Below are positions 1 through 7,644 of a DNA stretch of 12,869 nucleotides, piece by piece (the first letter of the stretch is position 1; each line of letters begins with the position of its first letter). The DNA comes from Bacteroidales bacterium. Its GTDB lineage: Bacteria; Bacteroidota; Bacteroidia; Bacteroidales; UBA932. Under the pieces are notes generated by a model that worked only from the letters and a program-made list of their open reading frames with translations, was not told the DNA's origin and did no database searches. Position numbers and translations under genes: made by a program. The DNA lies in assembly GCA_024689525.1 (NCBI GenBank), contig JAILDI010000028.1, positions 1 through 12,869 on the forward strand. Reading direction: 5' to 3'.

Positions 1-78
1 GGGATTCTGATTGTCGAGGTAACGGATTTCAGGGTCGTTTCCAACGTTACCGATAAGCATTACTTTGTTCAGTGACAT
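1..78 (-). CDS. ssb: Single-stranded DNA-binding protein, N-terminal fragment (cut by window edge)
   Basis: Reading the minus strand from the ATG at 78-76 gives 26 codons that begin MSLNKVMLIGNVGNDPEIRY, the typical opening of bacterial SSB: the first OB-fold strand with the N-K-V-x-L-I-G-N-x-G-x-D-P-E pattern. SSB coats single-stranded DNA during replication, recombination and repair. Only the first 26 residues lie in the window, so the OB-fold core and acidic C-terminal tail cannot be checked. The gene starts 18 bases after the stop of the flippase-like gene on the same strand and is probably cotranscribed with it. I see no strong Shine-Dalgarno sequence, only an A/T-rich leader. Confidence 0.88.
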   Translation of the reverse strand, partial: MSLNKVMLIGNVGNDPEIRYLDNQNP

Positions 79-96
79 AATAGAATTGTTTAAGAA

Positions 97-1116
97 TTAA
101 AAAGAATTTTTCTTTCGGAAAAATGATTCATCCAGGTAGGACCAGATTCCCGCAAACGCTGTTGCTATCACCTGCGTCTCGTGAGTGAGCGTTGCGAAAA
201 TCATCGCAGTGCCGAAGGGGATGCCCCAGATGCCGTCCAGCACTCCCGCGACCACGGCGTGATACGCTCCGAAGCCTCCCGGAACCGGGATGATGGAGCT
301 CACCGAGCCCGCAAACATGATCAGCAGGGCGTCCGACGGCTTGAGCACGGCAAAGGCCTCTATATCCTGAACCGCTTCTATGGCGCACACGCACATCAAC
401 CAGTACAGGACCCAGATAAGGACCGTGTACACGATGAAAAGCCAGCCGTGGCGCATGTGCAGGCAGGACAGGATACCGTCTCGCATTCCCTTCACCACAT
501 CCCACACTTTTGCCCAGAAACGGCCTCGGTCCTTAAGCTTCCATGCCAGGAAAAGGAAGGCGGCGACAAGCACCAGGACGGCCAGAAGAATCCACACGAG
601 GCTCACCTTGCCCATCACGGCGCCAAACAGCGAGCCGGTGAAGAACGAGCCCGCCTTCTCCCACATCGTTACTGCCACCAGAAGGGCTATTATCGCCAGC
701 GACAGGATATCCCACACCCTGTCTACGACCATCGTCCCCAGGGCCTTGTCCAGGGTGATCCTGCGCTTGCCGTTTTCATCGACACTAGAGCGCTTGACCA
801 CGTATCCGCACCGGACCACCTCCCCAACGCGGGGCAGGATAAGGTTCACCACCATACAGATGTTGTATGCGTTGAAATTGGTGCGGACGGACGTCTGCGG
901 ATCAAATGGTAACAGTTGCATCCGCCAGCGGAGGGCGCGCACGTAGAAAACGGCCAGCGCCGCCACGAAGCCCAGGGCGATCCAGCCCCATTTGCACTGC
1001 GCAAGGGCCTCCCCGAACTGCTTCCAGTCGATGCTCCTCACCGACAGCCACACCAGCACCACCGCCAGCGCCGTCCAGAACACATAACTGAGAATATTTG
1101 CCGTTTTCTTCTGCAT
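97..1116 (-). CDS. Flippase-like integral membrane protein (LPG synthase TM-region / UPF0104 family)
   Basis: This 339-residue protein is hydrophobic, with about eight predicted membrane segments, including roughly residues 12-27, 43-62, 132-148, 171-193, 226-246, 261-281 and 299-319. It carries motifs of the YbhN / lysylphosphatidylglycerol-synthase transmembrane family: RALRWRMQL after the second segment, a LILPRVGEVVRCGYV stretch, TMVVDRVWD, and a late IPVPGGFGAYH loop. Members are thought to move lipids or lipid-linked molecules across the inner membrane, but the substrate is rarely known. There is no soluble C-terminal domain as in MprF, so it is not a full LPG synthase. It ends 18 bases before ssb and is divergent from the kinase gene, with a TAnnTTTG element just upstream. 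Family assignment is good; the exact function is unknown. Confidence 0.85.
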   Translation of the reverse strand: MQKKTANILSYVFWTALAVVLVWLSVRSIDWKQFGEALAQCKWGWIALGFVAALAVFYVRALRWRMQLLPFDPQTSVRTNFNAYNICMVVNLILPRVGEVVRCGYVVKRSSVDENGKRRITLDKALGTMVVDRVWDILSLAIIALLVAVTMWEKAGSFFTGSLFGAVMGKVSLVWILLAVLVLVAAFLFLAWKLKDRGRFWAKVWDVVKGMRDGILSCLHMRHGWLFIVYTVLIWVLYWLMCVCAIEAVQDIEAFAVLKPSDALLIMFAGSVSSIIPVPGGFGAYHAVVAGVLDGIWGIPFGTAMIFATLTHETQVIATAFAGIWSYLDESFFRKKNSF

Positions 1117-1124
1117 AGCCTCTA

Positions 1125-1132
1125 CAAAGGTA
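1125..1132 (-). promoter_or_regulatory. Putative -7 promoter element for the flippase-like gene and ssb
   Basis: The minus strand reads TACCTTTG, an exact match to the Bacteroidota -7 consensus TAnnTTTG, 8 bases upstream of the ATG at 1116. That implies a very short leader. I see no good TTTG -33 element at the usual spacing, so this rests on the -7 element alone. Confidence 0.5.
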
Positions 1133-1155
1133 GTGTAAAATCCACAAATAATGCA

Positions 1156-1163
1156 TAACTTTG
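1156..1163 (+). promoter_or_regulatory. Putative -7 promoter element for the kinase-DUF6913-exporter operon
   Basis: The plus strand reads TAACTTTG, an exact TAnnTTTG match, 20 bases before the ATG at 1184. It lies back to back with the opposite-facing element at 1125-1132, so both divergent units have a plausible promoter in the 67-base gap. The -33 element is not obvious. Confidence 0.55.
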
Positions 1164-1183
1164 TATGTTAAAATTACATCCGT

Positions 1184-2179
1184 ATGAAATCCATTCTTGG
1201 CATCGGCAATGCCCTCACCGACATTCTTGCAGTCCTTCCGGACGACGAACTCCTCAAGAAGTATCACCTGCCCCTGGGCAGTATGCAGCACGTGGACATG
1301 GAAACGGGAGACCGTATCTGGGATGCCCTGAAGGAATACGGTGTAAAATACGTCCCCGGTGGAAGCGCCGCCAACACAATCACCTGCACGGCCATTTTCG
1401 GTATGCAGTCCAGCTTCCTCGGCAAAATCGGCAATGACGACCTTGGGAATCTGTTCAAGAGCACCATGGAGCAGTATGGCGTAAAGGCCCAGATGCTCTA
1501 CAGCAAGAAGTCTTCCGGCCGCTGCATGGTATTCATCACCGGCGCCAACGCGGAACGCACCTTCGCCGACTATATGGGAGCAACCCTGGAACTGGGCCCG
1601 GAAGACCTCAAGCAGGAGTACTTCGAGGGCTACGACTATTTCCACATCGAGGGCTATCTGGTGCAGAACCAGGAGCTCATCTCCACCGCTGCCAGGATGG
1701 CGAAGGCCGCAGGCTGCACCATTTCCATCGACATGGCGTCCTACAACGTGGTGGAATCCAACGACGCCTTCTTCCACAACCTTGTGGAGAATTATGTTGA
1801 TATCGTATTCGCGAACGAGTCGGAGGCCAAGGCCTTCACCAAGATGGAACCGCGCGAGGCCATCGACGAACTGGCAAAGCACTGCAAGATCGCGGTTGTG
1901 AAGGTTGGCAAGGACGGGTCGATGGTGCGCTCAGGGGACGAATTCCATATGATCGAGCCCTGGCCTGCTACGCCTGTCGATGCCACCGGCGCCGGCGACA
2001 CCTACGCCGCAGGCTTCCTGTACGCACACTCGCTGGGCATGCCGCTCCGGGTTTGCGGAGAAATCGGCTCGATTATAGCGGCCAAGGTTGTGGAGGTGAT
2101 CGGCACCAAAATCGACATCCCCCGCTGGAGGGACGCAAAGAATGAGATCCGCGAACTCATCGCGGCCAACACCAAGTAA
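1184..2179 (+). CDS. PfkB-family carbohydrate kinase, probably adenosine kinase
   Basis: This 331-residue cytoplasmic kinase has the two hallmarks of the PfkB (ribokinase) superfamily. One is the substrate-binding GGSAANT motif at residues 59-65. The other is the C-terminal DATGAGDTYAAGF signature starting at residue 266, with Asp272 as the expected catalytic base in the anion-hole loop. The GNALTDI opening near residue 8 is also typical. The overall pattern resembles the adenosine-kinase-like proteins common in Bacteroidota, which would phosphorylate adenosine to AMP. However, the superfamily also phosphorylates ribose, fructose and other sugars, so the substrate is inferred. The ATG at 1184 starts directly at the conserved first strand. 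The next gene begins 3 bases after the stop, suggesting an operon. Confidence 0.87.
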   Translation: MKSILGIGNALTDILAVLPDDELLKKYHLPLGSMQHVDMETGDRIWDALKEYGVKYVPGGSAANTITCTAIFGMQSSFLGKIGNDDLGNLFKSTMEQYGVKAQMLYSKKSSGRCMVFITGANAERTFADYMGATLELGPEDLKQEYFEGYDYFHIEGYLVQNQELISTAARMAKAAGCTISIDMASYNVVESNDAFFHNLVENYVDIVFANESEAKAFTKMEPREAIDELAKHCKIAVVKVGKDGSMVRSGDEFHMIEPWPATPVDATGAGDTYAAGFLYAHSLGMPLRVCGEIGSIIAAKVVEVIGTKIDIPRWRDAKNEIRELIAANTK

Positions 2180-2182
2180 GAT

Positions 2183-2722
2183 ATGCAGCTGGTAGAATCG
2201 GTAAAGAACCTGTTCAGGCGTCACAGCCTGAAAAAATACGCATCCACGGAGGCTACGGGGCTCATGCCGCTGTCGCAGGTGCGCTCCGCCGTGGCTTTCA
2301 TCGACGTGGTGGATACGTCATTCAACGAGTGCAAGCAGGCCCTCCTGGCCTTCTTCAAGGACAATAACATCAAGGGCGACATCTTTTTCTTCGACTTCCG
2401 CAAACTGGACCAGGGGGAAAGGCTCATCACCAGCATCACCACAACGGTGCTGAAGAAGGACCTCAACTGGTTCGACAAACCCTCGCAGGAGAAAGTGAAC
2501 CTCATGCTGGAAGGGGAACCGGATCTGTTCATTTCCCTCATCTCCAATGCCGATTTCCCCATCGAGTTCATGGCCAGGTGCTCCCGCGCCCACTTCAAGG
2601 CCGGTCGCGTGCCGCTTCCCGGCAACGTGTTCGACCTGGTAGTGTCTGATCCCGCCGGCCGCAGCCTGTCCGAGGCGGAGTTCTTCACGGAACTGTATAA
2701 ACTCATGCAGCGCATCAAATGA
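2183..2722 (+). CDS. DUF6913-like protein of unknown function
   Basis: This is a 179-residue soluble protein without signal peptide or membrane segment. It resembles the DUF6913 family found in Bacteroidota, whose function is not established. It begins with a basic helix (residues 1-20), followed by an alternating strand/helix region: a VAFIDVVD strand near residue 40, an IFFFDFRKLD strand near 65-75, DLFISLISN near 115, then a short basic segment and an acidic C-terminal helix. It starts 3 bases after the kinase stop and its stop overlaps the exporter start by 4 bases, so translation of the three genes is probably coupled. The family name is from recognition of overall pattern and length, not from a database search. 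Confidence 0.72.
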   Translation: MQLVESVKNLFRRHSLKKYASTEATGLMPLSQVRSAVAFIDVVDTSFNECKQALLAFFKDNNIKGDIFFFDFRKLDQGERLITSITTTVLKKDLNWFDKPSQEKVNLMLEGEPDLFISLISNADFPIEFMARCSRAHFKAGRVPLPGNVFDLVVSDPAGRSLSEAEFFTELYKLMQRIK

Positions 2723-3201
2723 AACAGTATCTCCACTACCTGATGGTGTTCCTTATCTCCATGGTCCCGCTCATCGAGATTCGTGGAGCAATGCCGTACG
2801 CGGTGGGATTCGAACTGCCCCTGGTTCCGTCCATCATCGTTGCGGTTATCGGCAACATGCTTCCCGTGCCCTTCATCTTTCTGTTCGCACGCAAGATTCT
2901 TGTGTGGGGGAAGGACAAGAAAGTCATCGGCAAGTTCTTCACCTGGTGCCTGGAGAAAGGCGAGAAAGGCGGCCGGAAACTGGAATCCAAGGCCGGCAGG
3001 GGCCTCTACTGGGCTCTCTTCCTCTTCGTTGGCATTCCCCTTCCCGGCACCGGCGCCTGGACGGGCACCCTCGCTGCCAGCATCTTGAACATGGACTTCA
3101 AGAAGAGCACCCTCGCCGTCATGGGCGGTGTCCTCCTCGCCGGGGCCATCATGCTCCTCGGCTCCCTGGGCGTCTTCGGCGCCATCGGCCTGATGAAGTA
3201 A
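2719..3201 (+). CDS. Small multidrug-export family membrane protein (COG2426)
   Basis: This 160-residue inner-membrane protein has about four hydrophobic segments (roughly residues 5-20, 34-57, 94-120 and 130-156) around a basic cytoplasmic loop at 60-92. The PLIEIRGAMPYAV motif near residue 17 and the GIPLPGTGAWTGTLAA motif near 105 are typical of the COG2426 / Sm_multidrug_ex family. The drug-export name is historical, and substrate and mechanism are poorly known. Its ATG overlaps the TGA of the preceding gene in an ATGA arrangement. Its stop codon directly abuts the stop codon of the convergent cysS gene with no spacer. Confidence 0.85.
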   Translation: MKQYLHYLMVFLISMVPLIEIRGAMPYAVGFELPLVPSIIVAVIGNMLPVPFIFLFARKILVWGKDKKVIGKFFTWCLEKGEKGGRKLESKAGRGLYWALFLFVGIPLPGTGAWTGTLAASILNMDFKKSTLAVMGGVLLAGAIMLLGSLGVFGAIGLMK

Positions 3202-4662
3202 TTATTCCAGCGTCCAGGTGGCTCCGTCCTTCGTGTCCTTTACGGTGATGCCGTAGGAGGCGAGAAGGTCGCGGATACGGTCGCTCTCCGCCCAGTTCTT
3301 TTCGGCGCGGGCTTTCTTGCGGTTTTCCAGAACCAGTTCCATAACGCCCTCCAGGGCTTTTTCCGCCTTGCCGGATGCTGCAGCATCTTCGTCACGAAGG
3401 CCAAGCACTCCGCCAACAATATCGTCGAACAGCTTCTTGAGAGCCCATGCGTCTTCCGGCTTCAGATTACCAACGTTCACCAGTCGCACGGCCTCGAACA
3501 GGTTGGCGATTGCGACGGGCGTGTTCATGTCGTCGCAAAGGGCTTCTTCCACTTTCTCCCGCAGGGCGCAGATTTCTGCCGAAGGGGCAGCCGGACTCTC
3601 CTGCACCGATGCCAGGGCACGCCATGCGGCCATCAGCCGCTTGTATCCTTTCTCCGCTGCCTGAAGGGCCTCGTTGGAGAAGTCAAGTGTGCCGCGGTAG
3701 TGTGCCTGAAGGATGAAGAAACGTACGGTCATGGGGCTGTATGCCTGCTCCAGTTTGGGATGCTTGCCGCTGAAGAGTTCCGGCAGGGTGATGAAGTTGC
3801 CAAGGCTCTTGCCCATCTTTTGACCGTTGATGGTGATCATGTTGTTGTGAACCCAGTAGTGCACGCCCTGAGTGCCACGGGAAGCTACATTTTGGGCAAT
3901 CTCGCATTCGTGGTGAGGGAACATCAGGTCCATTCCGCCGCCATGGATGTCGAACACTTCGCCAAGGTATTTTTCTCCCATCACGGAGCACTCCAGGTGC
4001 CAGCCGGGGAAACCGTCGCTCCAGGGTGAGGGCCAGCGCATGATATGCTGCGGTTCCGCTTTCTTCCAGATTGCAAAATCGTACGGAGCGCGTTTGTCGC
4101 TTTGGCCGTCCAGGGTACGGGTGCCTTCCAGGGTATCGTCCAGGGACCGCCCGGAAAGGATGCCGTACTTGTGGTCCTTATTGTATTTTTCCACGTCGAA
4201 GTACACCGAGCCATTGGACTCATAGGCATACCCGGCCGCAAGGATCTTCTTCACGGTTTCTATCTGTTCAATGATGTGGCCCGATGCACGCGGTTCGATG
4301 GAGGGTGATTCCACGTTCAGGAGTCTCATTGCCTCGTGATAGCGCTCCGTGTAGTACTGGACAACCTCCATCGGCTCCAGTTCCTCCAGACGTGCTTTCT
4401 TTGCAATCTTGTCCTCACCTTCGTCGGCATCCTGCTCCAGATGGCCCACGTCGGTGATATTGCGCACGTAGCGCACCTTGTAGCCAAGATACTTGAGCAG
4501 GCGGAACAGCACATCATATGTAACGCCGGGACGTGCATGTCCCAGATGCGCATCCCCATACACGGTGGGGCCGCACACGTACATACCTACGCGGCCTTCG
4601 TGAATGGGTTTGAACAGTTCCTTGTTTCTGGAAAGTGTATTTGTAAGATACAACGGACGCAT
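3202..4662 (-). CDS. cysS: Cysteinyl-tRNA synthetase
   Basis: This class I aminoacyl-tRNA synthetase attaches cysteine to tRNA-Cys using ATP. The 486-residue protein shows the full family pattern: [20 protein letters not shown] near residues 26-45, containing zinc-ligand Cys30 and the HIGH-type motif HLGH at 39-42; the middle zinc ligands in WHLECS and FPHHECE; and the KMSKS loop as KMGKS at residues 282-286. An anticodon-binding helical domain follows. I chose the ATG at 4662; an in-frame GTG at 4668 would add two residues and cannot be excluded. A GATATTTG sequence at 4685-4692 is one base off the Bacteroidota -7 consensus and may be its promoter. The gene diverges from xth and converges with the exporter gene. 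Confidence 0.97.
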   Translation of the reverse strand: MRPLYLTNTLSRNKELFKPIHEGRVGMYVCGPTVYGDAHLGHARPGVTYDVLFRLLKYLGYKVRYVRNITDVGHLEQDADEGEDKIAKKARLEELEPMEVVQYYTERYHEAMRLLNVESPSIEPRASGHIIEQIETVKKILAAGYAYESNGSVYFDVEKYNKDHKYGILSGRSLDDTLEGTRTLDGQSDKRAPYDFAIWKKAEPQHIMRWPSPWSDGFPGWHLECSVMGEKYLGEVFDIHGGGMDLMFPHHECEIAQNVASRGTQGVHYWVHNNMITINGQKMGKSLGNFITLPELFSGKHPKLEQAYSPMTVRFFILQAHYRGTLDFSNEALQAAEKGYKRLMAAWRALASVQESPAAPSAEICALREKVEEALCDDMNTPVAIANLFEAVRLVNVGNLKPEDAWALKKLFDDIVGGVLGLRDEDAAASGKAEKALEGVMELVLENRKKARAEKNWAESDRIRDLLASYGITVKDTKDGATWTLE

Positions 4663-4700
4663 ATTCACAATTCTTTAAATCATACAAATATCGTAATTTT

Positions 4701-4720
4701 TTTTGTACTTTTGTACAAAA
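4701..4720. repeat. Perfect interrupted palindrome in the cysS-xth divergent gap
   Basis: TTTTGTAC at 4701-4708 and its exact reverse complement GTACAAAA at 4713-4720 flank a four-base TTTT spacer. The repeat covers the xth -7 element and the expected start of transcription, a position suited to a repressor operator. A role is inferred; AT-rich promoter DNA produces such repeats by chance more easily than GC-rich DNA. Confidence 0.5.
4706..4713 (+). promoter_or_regulatory. Putative -7 promoter element for xth-folD
   Basis: TACTTTTG matches the Bacteroidota TAnnTTTG consensus exactly and ends 17 bases before the GTG start of xth. The transcript leader would be only about 10 bases. No clear TTTG -33 element is visible at standard spacing. 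Confidence 0.55.
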
Positions 4721-4730
4721 CAGAAAAAGC

Positions 4731-5474
4731 GTGAAATTCATTTCTTGGAACGTGAACGGTCTGAGGGCCGTGGCCGGCAAGGGCTTTGCCGATATTTTTG
4801 CGGAACTTGATGCCGATTTCTTCTGCCTGCAGGAAACCAAGATGCAGGAAGGGCAGCTGGATCTGGAATTCCTCGGGTACGAGTCGTATTGGAACTATGC
4901 GGAGAAAAAGGGGTATTCCGGCACTGCCATATACACGAAACACACTCCGCTTAGCGTGCGCTATGGCCTGGGCATCGAAGAACACGACCACGAGGGCCGT
5001 GTAATCACTCTGGAGTACCAGGATTTCTTCATCGTCTGCGCCTATGTGCCCAATTCGCAGGACGGGCTGCGCAGGCTGGACTATCGTATGACCTGGGAAG
5101 ACGCACTGCGGGAGTATCTAATAGGCCTGCCCAAGCCCGTGGTGTATTGCGGGGACCTGAATGTGGCACACGAGGAAATCGACCTTAAGAATCCGTCCAC
5201 GAATCATATGAACGCCGGATTCACCGACCAGGAAAGGGCCAAGTTTTCGGAGCTCCTCCAAGCGGGATTCGTGGATACCTGGCGCTACCAGCACCCGGAT
5301 GAGGCAAAATACTCGTGGTGGAGCTACCGTATGAATGCCCGTGAGAGGAACGCAGGGTGGCGTATCGACTATTTTGTAGTGTCCGAAGCCCTGAAAGAAA
5401 GAATCGTGAGCACGGATATCCACAACGAGGTTTTCGGCTCCGACCACTGCCCCGTTGAACTGATTCTGGCATAA
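4731..5474 (+). CDS. xth: Exodeoxyribonuclease III / AP endonuclease (ExoIII family)
   Basis: This 247-residue enzyme cleaves DNA at abasic sites and removes 3'-blocking groups in base excision repair. All family landmarks are present: the [12 protein letters not shown] opening with metal-site Asn7, the LQETK motif with metal ligand Glu35, YVPNSQ in the middle, GDLNVAH with Asp142 and Asn144, WRIDYF, and the final GSDHCPVEL with Asp238 and His239. The start is a GTG at 4731: it places the conserved opening exactly at the N-terminus, and no upstream start improves the fit. No Shine-Dalgarno sequence is visible. The folD start lies 12 bases after the stop, so the two are probably cotranscribed, though they share no pathway. 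Confidence 0.96.
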   Translation: MKFISWNVNGLRAVAGKGFADIFAELDADFFCLQETKMQEGQLDLEFLGYESYWNYAEKKGYSGTAIYTKHTPLSVRYGLGIEEHDHEGRVITLEYQDFFIVCAYVPNSQDGLRRLDYRMTWEDALREYLIGLPKPVVYCGDLNVAHEEIDLKNPSTNHMNAGFTDQERAKFSELLQAGFVDTWRYQHPDEAKYSWWSYRMNARERNAGWRIDYFVVSEALKERIVSTDIHNEVFGSDHCPVELILA

Positions 5475-5486
5475 AACAAGAGAAAT

Positions 5487-6347
5487 ATGGCAACAATACT
5501 GGACGGGAAGGCGCTGGCCTCGGAGATCAGGGGCGATGTGGCGCTGAAGGTATCTGAACTGAAGGAAAAGCACGGGCGGGCTCCGCATCTGGCGGTGATC
5601 CTGGTGGGGGAAGACCCGGCCAGCACCGTGTACGTGCGCAACAAGGCCATCGCCTGCGAGAAGGCGGGCATCCGCAACACCACCGTGAATATGCCGGCCG
5701 ATACCCCGGAAGAAAAGCTCCTAGCCGAAATCAACCTTCTGAACAAGGCCGATGACGTGGACGGCATCCTGGTCCAGCTCCCCCTCCCCGGCCACATCCG
5801 GGAGGACAAGGTGATCGAGGCCATCGACAAGGAAAAGGACGTGGACGGCTTCCACCCCCTGAACGTCGCCGGTCTATGGCAGAAGACCCCGCACATCGAA
5901 CCGTGCACGCCGATGGGCATAATGATGATACTGGACGCCTACAATATCGACCCGAAAGGGAAAAGGGCCGTGGTGGTGGGAAGGAGCAAGATTGTGGGCC
6001 TGCCGGTGGCGAAAATGCTGCTGGACCGCAATGCCACAGTCACGCTTTGCCATACCCGCACGGTGAATCTGGCCGATGAGATCCGCCGCGCGGAAATCCT
6101 CATCGCCGCCGCCGGAAGACCCAAAGTGATCACCGGCGATATGATAGCCCCCGGCGCGGTTGTAATCGACGTGGGCATCAACAGGGACCCCGAAACGGGA
6201 AAACTATGCGGCGATGTCGATTTCGACACCGCCGCTGAAAAGGCTTCTGCCATTACCCCCGTTCCCGGGGGCGTGGGCCCTATGACTATCGCCTGCCTCC
6301 TTCTGAACACACTCCGGTGTTTTGAACGGCGACTCGGTGATCTCTAG
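5487..6347 (+). CDS. folD: Methylene-tetrahydrofolate dehydrogenase / methenyl-tetrahydrofolate cyclohydrolase
   Basis: This bifunctional cytoplasmic enzyme interconverts 5,10-methylene- and 10-formyl-tetrahydrofolate using NADP, supplying one-carbon units for purine and formyl-Met synthesis. At 286 residues it has normal family length. Visible landmarks are the YxxxK active-site motif (Tyr49, Lys53), DGILVQLPLP near residues 92-101, KDVDGFHP, the cofactor-loop motif VVGRSKIVGLP near 163-173, and the C-terminal PVPGGVGPMT signature. It starts 12 bases after xth. The last 62 bases, including the stop codon, are antisense to the end of the lipoprotein gene. The protein is complete past the last conserved motif, so this overlap does not suggest damage to folD. 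Confidence 0.97.
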   Translation: MATILDGKALASEIRGDVALKVSELKEKHGRAPHLAVILVGEDPASTVYVRNKAIACEKAGIRNTTVNMPADTPEEKLLAEINLLNKADDVDGILVQLPLPGHIREDKVIEAIDKEKDVDGFHPLNVAGLWQKTPHIEPCTPMGIMMILDAYNIDPKGKRAVVVGRSKIVGLPVAKMLLDRNATVTLCHTRTVNLADEIRRAEILIAAAGRPKVITGDMIAPGAVVIDVGINRDPETGKLCGDVDFDTAAEKASAITPVPGGVGPMTIACLLLNTLRCFERRLGDL

Positions 6348-7539
6348 GCTGATTCACGTGGATTGTCCTGCTGTTCACTTCCCTCTCCGGTGCAATATCC
6401 ACAAGACCTGAAGACTTGGTCTTTGTCATGGACAACGGGAATGCGGGAGTGTTCAGGTTGTAACGGCACCATTCGGGTTCTTTGTTCTGGGAATCGACAT
6501 TCCAGTAGCACATGGAGTAGAACTTTGTGTCGAAGGCCATTCCGTCGACATACATCCTAAGAGGAGCACCCGTCATGTTTGCGACTACCGTCGACTCTGC
6601 CTCGAAGCTTGCTACACCCACATCCAGGCCGGTATCGGTGATACCCTGGAAGCCGCCGGAGTCAAGGATGTTTCCGAGGAAATACTCGTCCAGCCAGCCA
6701 CACTCTTCGTCCTCATAGCCGCCAAGGTACTGCGAGAAGAACACCATGTCTCCGGTATTGCGGTCGAACCTGGCCTCGATGTACTCCTGGTCCATCACGG
6801 TGCCGCCCGATGCGATGCTGGCGCCGGTTTCCCAACCATCGACCCTGTACAGCCAGTTGGCCTCCGACTGGGATACGCTGATACGGTAACCGACCTCTCC
6901 GTTGGAAACCAGCCATTCGCCGATCCACTTCTTATATTCGTCGGTAGGAACTTCCTGCTCGATAACCACTGTGGTCTGAGTATAATCGCCGCTCACCTTG
7001 CCCTCATTAGTTATGCCGATGAGGATGTAGTTGTATTCGCCGCTGCGGGAACGGTCGAACAGAATGGTATTGGTCGAAGGCGTATAAATGTAGCTGAGCT
7101 CGTTGAAGTTGCAGCCTGCTGCCTCCGCGTCTTTGGCAATCCAGCCTTCCTCGTCCTCGAGATAGGCCTTGAGGCTTCCGTTAAAATTGTTGGCAAGCTC
7201 GTCCTTGCCCAGGATGCGAACCTCGAAATACGCTGCGCCAGGGCAGGAAACCGTAAACTTTTCAACGTCGGAGAGACTTCCGTCCGCCTCCACATAGTCT
7301 TCCCATCGGCCTTCGTAATGGATGGACCAGTCTGTTCTCAGATTAATAGTAAGACCGGTTTGACCTCCTCCGTTTCCGCCCTGTTCACCACCGTGACCGG
7401 GTTGGTTTCCGCCGGGGTTCTGGCCACCGGGATTCTGTGTTCCGCCATTGTCGTGAGTAGCGGGAATGCGATGCTTGGTACAAGCCGGGATCAAAAGGGC
7501 TGCTACCATAAGAGCAGCCAGAATGCTGCGTGTTTTCAT
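6286..7539 (-). CDS. Secreted lipoprotein of unknown function
   Basis: The 417-residue product starts with a lipoprotein signal peptide: basic MKTR, a hydrophobic stretch and the lipobox LIPAC with Cys20 as the acylation site. Residues 31-62 form a low-complexity linker rich in Gly, Asn, Gln and Pro, likely a flexible tether from the membrane. The folded part looks beta-rich: a region near 66-195 ending in a strand-like ILIGITNEG...VVIEQE stretch, then about 200-365 opening with KWIGEWLVSNGEVGYRISV, which loosely recalls lipocalin-like modules of Bacteroidales lipoproteins. I do not recognise a specific family and propose no function. The final 20 residues, antisense to the end of folD, are charged and unlike the rest, and may be a read-through tail. 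A TAnnTTTG element precedes the ATG at 7539. Confidence 0.8.
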   Translation of the reverse strand: MKTRSILAALMVAALLIPACTKHRIPATHDNGGTQNPGGQNPGGNQPGHGGEQGGNGGGQTGLTINLRTDWSIHYEGRWEDYVEADGSLSDVEKFTVSCPGAAYFEVRILGKDELANNFNGSLKAYLEDEEGWIAKDAEAAGCNFNELSYIYTPSTNTILFDRSRSGEYNYILIGITNEGKVSGDYTQTTVVIEQEVPTDEYKKWIGEWLVSNGEVGYRISVSQSEANWLYRVDGWETGASIASGGTVMDQEYIEARFDRNTGDMVFFSQYLGGYEDEECGWLDEYFLGNILDSGGFQGITDTGLDVGVASFEAESTVVANMTGAPLRMYVDGMAFDTKFYSMCYWNVDSQNKEPEWCRYNLNTPAFPLSMTKTKSSGLVDIAPEREVNSRTIHVNQPRDHRVAVQNTGVCSEGGRR

Positions 7540-7562
7540 AATACTAAAGTTTTAATACAATA

Positions 7563-7570
7563 CAAAGATA
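7563..7570 (-). promoter_or_regulatory. Putative -7 promoter element for the lipoprotein gene
   Basis: The minus strand reads TATCTTTG, an exact TAnnTTTG match, 23 bases upstream of the ATG at 7539 and just downstream of the terminator of the preceding operon. This supports the lipoprotein gene being its own transcription unit. No clear -33 TTTG lies at the standard distance. Confidence 0.55.
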
Positions 7571-7591
7571 TGCAAAAAAACGGCCAAAAGC

Positions 7592-7619
7592 GAAAAAGCC
7601 GCCCCAAAACGGGACGGCT
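7592..7619 (-). terminator. Intrinsic terminator of the thrS...DUF4295 operon
   Basis: On the minus strand AGCCGTCCC and GGGGCGGCT form a nine-pair stem (one G-U pair) around a GTTTT loop, followed at once by a run of five T, two of which may also extend the stem. It lies 25 bases after the DUF4295 stop codon and before the lipoprotein promoter element, as expected for the end of a transcription unit. Confidence 0.85.
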
Positions 7620-7644
7620 CAATCTCTTATTGCCTGAAAAAGAG

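Noticed and set aside
902..1882. A 326-codon minus-strand open frame opposite the kinase gene
   Set aside because: It overlaps both the flippase-like start and the PfkB kinase, whose motifs are intact. GC-rich codon bias produces long antisense frames.
7369..7446. Gly/Asn/Gln/Pro-rich stretch of the lipoprotein as a possible collagen-like or tandem-repeat domain
   Set aside because: The units are irregular and short. A flexible linker after the lipid anchor explains them better.
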